From assembly GCA_031376285.1 (NCBI GenBank), contig JANMDN010000059.1:1-64000 (forward strand): a stretch of 64,000 bases of DNA, written 5' to 3'. This document shows positions 59,614-64,000 of the stretch, one piece after another (position 1 is the first letter of the stretch; every line of letters starts with the position of its first letter). The DNA comes from JANMDN01 sp031376285. GTDB taxonomy: Bacteria > Actinomycetota > Thermoleophilia > Miltoncostaeales > Miltoncostaeaceae. A program made the position numbers and the translations under genes. The notes below the pieces were generated by a model, which saw only the letters and a list, made by a program, of their open reading frames with translations, searched no databases and was not told the origin of the DNA.

Positions 59614-60162
59614 CTACCTCAGGAACTTGATGCTGCGCAGGGGCCAGTACGTGACCTCGGCCTGCCCGATGATTGCGCCACGATGGACGAACGAGTCGCC
59701 CTGCCATAGGTGCGAGTCGCACGACTCGTTGCGGTTGTCGCCGAGAACGAACAGGCGACCCTTCGGCACCCGAATCGCCGGAAAGTCGTACCCGGGAACC
59801 CGTGCGTTCTTCACGTCGAGTGGCGTCCCGTTCACGAGCGTCTCGCCCCCTCGCACCTCGACGCGGTCGCCGGGAATCCCGATGACCCGCTTAACAAAGG
59901 GCACGCCCGGCACCACCGGAGGGCAGCTCTGGCGCGCGGCTGTCGTGGGCTGGAAGACGATCACGTCACCGCGGTTTGGCTCGCGGAAGCGATAGACAAT
60001 CCGGTTTGCGATGACGCGGTCGCGCTTCTGGATCGTGGGGATCATCGATCCGGTGGGGATCTCGTAGGGCTTTGCGACCGCCTCCTGAATGACCAAGGCA
60101 AGCGACAGTGCGACCATAAGCGGCAGCAGGAGATCGCGGATGAACCCACGCAACTCGTTCAT
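59614..60162 (-). CDS. lepB: type I signal peptidase (LepB), second copy
   Basis: This is a 182-residue enzyme of the same type as its neighbour: catalytic Ser39 in PTGSMIPT, Lys91 in PFVKRVI and the box FVLGDNRNESCDSHLW. It is a tandem duplicate (about half the residues match over the shared regions). The two genes and the small protein upstream are separated by 6 and 3 bases, so all three are one operon. Multiple LepB enzymes per genome are common in actinobacteria. Confidence 0.95.
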   Translation of the reverse strand: MNELRGFIRDLLLPLMVALSLALVIQEAVAKPYEIPTGSMIPTIQKRDRVIANRIVYRFREPNRGDVIVFQPTTAARQSCPPVVPGVPFVKRVIGIPGDRVEVRGGETLVNGTPLDVKNARVPGYDFPAIRVPKGRLFVLGDNRNESCDSHLWQGDSFVHRGAIIGQAEVTYWPLRSIKFLR

Positions 60163-60165
60163 CGG

Positions 60166-60561
60166 TCAGGCGTCCTGATCAGGATCGTCGCGACGGGAGC
60201 GGCGCGCAAGCACCGACCCAAGCGCGGCGGCGATGGCGATCGCTGCGCCGACGACGCCCCACACGACGTAGCCCGCGGTGTTGCTGTCATCTCCGCCCGA
60301 GTCCGTCACGCCGCCGGCACAGACATGGTCGATCTTTGCCTGGGCGATGATGTCGGGCGCGAAAGAGTACTGCGGGCTATCCGGCGGCAACTGCTTGAGC
60401 GCCTCGTCATAATCCGCGAGTGAATGGCATCGCTGAATGGTCCCGTTGTCGTTGAGGTCGTTGATGACATCGGCCGGGCTGGCGATCGCCGCGCTGGAGG
60501 CGACGAGGAGCACGAGCGTGGAGAGCAGAGCGACAAAGCGTCGTCGAAGCAGGATGGCCAC
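60166..60561 (-). CDS. exported, C-terminally membrane-anchored protein of unknown function
   Basis: This is a 131-residue protein. A signal segment (about 9-27) is followed by a soluble part (ADVINDLNDNGTIQRCHSLADYDEALKQL, with Cys44 and Cys81) and a C-terminal hydrophobic helix (about 98-117) with a basic RRSRR end. This is a stalk-type membrane anchor. It starts the LepB operon and might be a substrate. Family not recognised. Confidence 0.75.
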   Translation of the reverse strand: MAILLRRRFVALLSTLVLLVASSAAIASPADVINDLNDNGTIQRCHSLADYDEALKQLPPDSPQYSFAPDIIAQAKIDHVCAGGVTDSGGDDSNTAGYVVWGVVGAAIAIAAALGSVLARRSRRDDPDQDA

Positions 60562-60568
60562 CTAGCCC

Positions 60569-62533
60569 GTGGGGGATCGACCGGTGCAGGAGTCCGGACT
60601 CCCACCGCACTCGCGGGATGGTACCGGCGATCGTGCCCCCCTTCAATTGTGGGGCGTTTCACCTGGCATCCTCGCATGCATCGCGGGGTGGTCGGCCCTT
60701 GTGCTGGCGGCCGGGGGAATGGACTTTGGCAGGGGCCCTTCGTCGCAGCAGCTCCGTGGGCCCGTCGCCGCGACGATCGCCATGATCGGGCTCGTCGGGC
60801 TCGCCTGCTCGGCCGTTCTTGACGGGAGCGCTCGCCGCGCCCTCACCACCTGGCCCGGTCGGCTGCTCATTGCGTCAAGCGCGGGTACTGCGCTGTGGTG
60901 TGCGCTCAGCATCGGTTGGGCGAGCGGGCCAGATCTGGCATGGATCGAAGCCAACCATGCCCTTGTCGGACTCGCGGCGCTGTTTGTCGGGATAGCGTTT
61001 GCGGCGCGCGGTCGGGGGCGTTTGTGGAGCCCTGCCGGCGTGGCTGTGCTCGTGAGCGTTGGTTGCGCGGTCCCGACCGGCTGGGCCCTTGCCACGAAGG
61101 TCCTGCCCGATCTTCCTGGCGCGACGAGCGCCGCGCGCCTCTCGGGAACCGTCGGTCTCCCGAATGTCTTTGCGGTTCTTGTCGTGATCGCGATCCCGGG
61201 TGCCGTGTGGCTTGGAGGGCGAGCCGGCACTGGCAATGTCCCCCAGTGGGCCGACCGGGCCGCCGCGGTGGGGGTGGCGCTCAGCCTCTGCGCGCTCGCC
61301 TTCAGCTACTCGCGGAGCGGTTTTGTTGCCCTCGCGGTCGCGCTTTCTGTGATGCTCGCGTTCGGCGCGTGTCGTGAACGCATCCTGGCCATTCTTTGCG
61401 CCGCCGCCGCCGGGGCGATCCCCGCGACGGTCTATGGGTTGACCGCCCACGCACTGACGACCGATGGGCTCTCCGTAGGGGATCGGCGAAGCGCGGGTCT
61501 CCTCCTCGCTCTGCTCCTCGCCGCCGGAGTGATTCTCGCGGGCCTCCTCTGCGGCTGGCTGGTCGGCCGGAGTCGAAGGTGGAAGCAAGCGCGCGTTGTT
61601 GTCGCAAGCCGGACGGTCGCGGGAATCCTTGCCGCCGGGGTCGGGGTCGCTGTGGTAGCGGTACTCATGGGCGGTCAGTCCGATGTCGCGATCGGAAACG
61701 ACCCGGGCCGGATCGTCAGCCTTTCGACGAACAACCGAACCACATGGTGGTCGGAGGCCCTACGGGGTTTCCGGGACGCGCCGCTCGTCGGTAATGGCGC
61801 CGGTAGTTTCCGGATCACGCACCTGCGCGAGAATGCCCTCCAGGGCGTGCTCGAACCGCATCAGCTCACCCTTCAGACCGCGAGCGAGCTCGGGGCCGTG
61901 GGTCTTCTTCTTCTCGCCATCGGCATGGTCGGTGTCGTGCTCGCTGGCGTCGCGGCCGTTCGGCGCCGAGGTGCCGCCGAGGTGGTCCCGGCGATTGCCG
62001 TCCTTGCCGCGATCGGGGCCCACGCGCAGCTCGACGTGAGCTGGAGCGCTCCTGCCGTGATCATCGTTGGGCTCGGCCTTGCGGGGACGCTCGTTGGTAG
62101 CGCGCTCCCCCCGGCCGCGCGTCGTCGGCCTGGAGGGGCGCTTGCCGCGGCCGTGCCACTTGTCGCTGCCGCGGTCGTCGCGAGTGCCGCGCTCCCGCTG
62201 GGTTCGCTCGTTGCGCTCGACACGGCATCACGAGCCCTTGACGCACGCAAGTCCGCCACGGCCTACTCGCGCGCTCGGCTCGCGGCGACCCTCAACCCGC
62301 TCGACATACGCTCGGTCCTCGTTTCAGCCTCGGCCGCGAAGCTCCGCCGGGACGAGCGCGCGCGCCTTGCCGCTGCCCGTCGCGCGGTCGATCGCCAGCC
62401 GGAGAACCCGCTGTCCTGGGCGTGTCTGGCGGGCGCACCCGCGACCGCCGCGGAGCTTCGCCTGGCAACCGAGAACGTCGCGAAAATGGCACCGAAGGCG
62501 CCGGAGCGAATCCAGGCCCTCGCAAGCTGCTGA
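60569..62533 (+). CDS. O-antigen ligase-like polysaccharide membrane protein
   Basis: This is a 654-residue protein with ten to twelve hydrophobic segments. A central part with the signature YSRSGFVALAVALSVML and, later, TTWWSEALRGFRDAPLVGNGAGSF and HQLTLQTASELGAVG fits the Wzy_C/O-antigen ligase (WaaL) superfamily, which polymerises or transfers glycans outside the membrane. The last 100 residues (ARLAATLNPLDIRSVL...) look like helical repeats of the TPR type, often found in such proteins. It starts with GTG and diverges from the LepB operon by 7 bases. Confidence 0.82.
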   Translation: MGDRPVQESGLPPHSRDGTGDRAPLQLWGVSPGILACIAGWSALVLAAGGMDFGRGPSSQQLRGPVAATIAMIGLVGLACSAVLDGSARRALTTWPGRLLIASSAGTALWCALSIGWASGPDLAWIEANHALVGLAALFVGIAFAARGRGRLWSPAGVAVLVSVGCAVPTGWALATKVLPDLPGATSAARLSGTVGLPNVFAVLVVIAIPGAVWLGGRAGTGNVPQWADRAAAVGVALSLCALAFSYSRSGFVALAVALSVMLAFGACRERILAILCAAAAGAIPATVYGLTAHALTTDGLSVGDRRSAGLLLALLLAAGVILAGLLCGWLVGRSRRWKQARVVVASRTVAGILAAGVGVAVVAVLMGGQSDVAIGNDPGRIVSLSTNNRTTWWSEALRGFRDAPLVGNGAGSFRITHLRENALQGVLEPHQLTLQTASELGAVGLLLLAIGMVGVVLAGVAAVRRRGAAEVVPAIAVLAAIGAHAQLDVSWSAPAVIIVGLGLAGTLVGSALPPAARRRPGGALAAAVPLVAAAVVASAALPLGSLVALDTASRALDARKSATAYSRARLAATLNPLDIRSVLVSASAAKLRRDERARLAAARRAVDRQPENPLSWACLAGAPATAAELRLATENVAKMAPKAPERIQALASC

Positions 62534-62536
62534 GCG

Positions 62537-63283
62537 CTAGCGCGGAGCTCGCCCGAGGCGCCGAAGTCGCGGCACGAGGAGGGCGGCCTCGGTGACGATT
62601 CCGCCGCGCATTTTCGACTCTCCGTGGATGCGCTCGGTGAAGATGATCGGAATCTCGACCACACGGAAGCCCGCAAGGAGGGTTCGCCAGGTCATCTCGA
62701 TCTGGAAGCCGTAGCCGGCAGCGGAAACCTCCTCCAGGGCAATCGTTTCGAGCACCTGTCGCCGGAAGCACTTGAAGCCACCCGTGAGGTCGCGCACCGA
62801 GACGCGGAGCACGAATCTCGCATACCAGCAGCCCCCGCGACTGATCGCCCGTCGGACGGCGCCCCAACGGCGCACGCCGCCGCCCGGCGTGTAGCGAGAC
62901 CCGAGCGCCAGGTCGGCGTCGGCGGTCGCGGCGACAAGGCGCGGCACGTCGGCCGGGTCGTGGGAGAAGTCGCAATCCATCTCGAGAATCCGGTCCGCTC
63001 CGGCGTCCAGGGCCACGCGAAAGCCCGCGAGGTACGCGGGCCCGATCCCCTCCTTCGTGTCGCGACGAAGCAGGGTGACACGCCCGTCGCGGGCGGCGAC
63101 CTCCTCGACGATCTCGGCGGTTCCATCGGGCGAGCCGTCGTCAACGACCAACACGTGGCCGTCGAGCGCCGACGCCTCGAACACGACGAGGAGCTGCCCG
63201 ATGAGCTCGGCGACGTTCTCGGCCTCGTTATAGGTTGGAACGACGACCCAAACCGGTCCGACGGCGTCTCCCGGGGCCGTCAC
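62537..63283 (-). CDS. dolichol-phosphate-mannose-synthase-like glycosyltransferase (GT2)
   Basis: This is a 248-residue GT-A glycosyltransferase of family 2. WVVVPTYNEAENVAELI starts the fold, VVDDGSPDGTAEIV gives the first Asp, and MDCDFSHDPADVPRL gives the metal-binding Asp-x-Asp. The ELIGQ and FKCFRRQVLE blocks match polyprenyl-phosphate mannosyl/glucosyltransferases (DPM1-like). The GTG start overlaps the upstream gene by 4 bases. It has no C-terminal membrane part, so partner proteins or peripheral binding are likely. It makes a lipid-linked sugar, perhaps for protein mannosylation. Confidence 0.9.
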   Translation of the reverse strand: MTAPGDAVGPVWVVVPTYNEAENVAELIGQLLVVFEASALDGHVLVVDDGSPDGTAEIVEEVAARDGRVTLLRRDTKEGIGPAYLAGFRVALDAGADRILEMDCDFSHDPADVPRLVAATADADLALGSRYTPGGGVRRWGAVRRAISRGGCWYARFVLRVSVRDLTGGFKCFRRQVLETIALEEVSAAGYGFQIEMTWRTLLAGFRVVEIPIIFTERIHGESKMRGGIVTEAALLVPRLRRLGRAPR

Positions 63284-64000
63284 CGCGCCGAGTTGATCGC
63301 GACGCCAAAGGTCAGCGGGCCTGACTTGATCGCTTGCCCATCCGCGTCGCGAATCGGAAGCGCGTCGACTTCGATACCGAGGGTCGCGCCAGCCGGGCTC
63401 GGCGCCGGGACGATCTCCACCGTGCTCTCGCTCCATCCGGGGCCCGTGATTCCACCGGTCGGCGTCGCGCGGTAGCGGTTGCCGAGGTCATCCCAGACCG
63501 AGACCCGGCCAGCGTCGGGGAAGAGATGCCCAGCCTCGCTTGGGTGGTCGACAAGGAGGCCGAGCGAGAGCACCGCGCGGTCGAGATAGGCCTCGATGCT
63601 CCAGAGCGCGAGCGTGAACGCCGGCCGAATCCGGGCCTGGCCGATCGGTACGAGCCGTTCGAGCGCACCGACTGACCGGACAGGGACGCTCGTCGGTCGG
63701 GGCGGGAGGGGGTCCGCGGAATGGGGGGCAAACGGGGGCGAGGCGACGGTCCGCTCGGGGGTGAGGTCGATCGACAGCTCCCACGGGCCACCGGTGAGGG
63801 CGCGCTCGACGCTTGCGCGGGTGCGGGTCGCCGACAGGCGGTTGACGGCCGTCAGGCTGAGTTCCAACCGCCTGGCCGAACTCGGGATGGCCGGCTCGAG
63901 CCAGATTGTCACCGCCAGCGAGCCGAGCGCTCCGGACTGCGCGATCGTCCGTGCCACGTAGTGGGTGCCGACATCGTCGACCGCGGTGAGTCCATCGTCG
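63280..64000 (-). CDS. hypothetical protein, partial at the window edge
   Basis: The frame is open from 63280 to the end of the window without a stop, so the true start lies outside. The visible 240 residues look beta-strand rich (TIWLEPAIPSSARRLELSLT, IEVDALPIRDADG, VSVWDDLGNRYRATP) with no catalytic motif I recognise. There are two similar D-D-L/V-G-x-x-Y stretches (VDDVGTHY near the edge and WDDLGNRY), which may mark two related beta domains. The GTG at 63957 is not the start, since coding continues upstream. It is coupled with the glycosyltransferase gene by a 4-base overlap. Confidence 0.7.
   Translation of the reverse strand, partial: DDGLTAVDDVGTHYVARTIAQSGALGSLAVTIWLEPAIPSSARRLELSLTAVNRLSATRTRASVERALTGGPWELSIDLTPERTVASPPFAPHSADPLPPRPTSVPVRSVGALERLVPIGQARIRPAFTLALWSIEAYLDRAVLSLGLLVDHPSEAGHLFPDAGRVSVWDDLGNRYRATPTGGITGPGWSESTVEIVPAPSPAGATLGIEVDALPIRDADGQAIKSGPLTFGVAINSAR

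Overview
The window is high-GC DNA with tightly packed genes, and many neighbouring genes overlap by 1 to 4 bases (ATGA, GTGA or TGATG junctions). The gene set suggests an actinobacterium, most like the Thermoleophilia/Solirubrobacterales. It includes NucS (mismatch endonuclease), a B12-dependent ribonucleotide reductase with NrdR, an F420-type luciferase-like oxidoreductase, an Ada-AlkA fusion and frequent GTG starts. The placement is inferred from gene content; there is no rRNA in the window.

Layout. 0.2-1.8 kb: a small zinc-ribbon ORF, then a DEAD-box helicase behind a possible two-state RNA hairpin. 2-5.7 kb: a SipW-type signal peptidase with TasA-like and BNR-repeat exported partners. 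6-8.9 kb: a BON/OmpA lipoprotein-like protein paired with a membrane coiled-coil protein. 9-23 kb: a polyol/fructose locus. It holds a LacI repressor, two PfkB kinases, three dehydrogenases, a MalK-type ABC importer and an FrcBCA-like ABC importer, tied together by five copies of one operator. 23-33 kb: single genes for metabolism, DNA repair and export. Among them is a DsbA/FrnE-family gene with an in-frame TGA exactly at the catalytic cysteine and a SECIS-like hairpin behind it, which is a probable selenoprotein. 34-39 kb: a toxin-antitoxin cluster (VapBC, HipBA, AbrB-VapC) beside tRNA-Thr and a DUF4143 ATPase. 39-44 kb: alkylation repair genes and an ArgH-like lyase. 44-46.6 kb: CopA/CopZ copper export. 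47.2 kb: a MITE-like element. 47-55 kb: aldehyde dehydrogenase, NucS, a calcium-repeat exported protein, and an ArsR/SRPBCC/cupin operon. 55-60.6 kb: nrdR-nrdJ with two NrdR boxes, and tandem type I signal peptidases. 60.6-64 kb: an O-antigen-ligase-like protein, a dolichol-phosphate-mannose-synthase-like glycosyltransferase and a partial gene.

Two patterns cross the window. First, a conserved element of about 40 bp occurs four times in intergenic DNA (5.9, 23.3, 29.9 and 44.1 kb) and is not explained by any gene. Second, at least five accessory genes (PIN toxin, glutathionyl-hydroquinone reductase, YdeI/DUF1905, polysaccharide deacetylase, GST) carry frameshifts, and a DUF4143 remnant carries a nonsense codon, while the core genes are intact. 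Real gene decay fits this better than random sequence error, but the sequence alone cannot settle it.

The most interesting object is the predicted selenoprotein at 30695-31351, because ordinary gene calling would truncate it and lose its active site.
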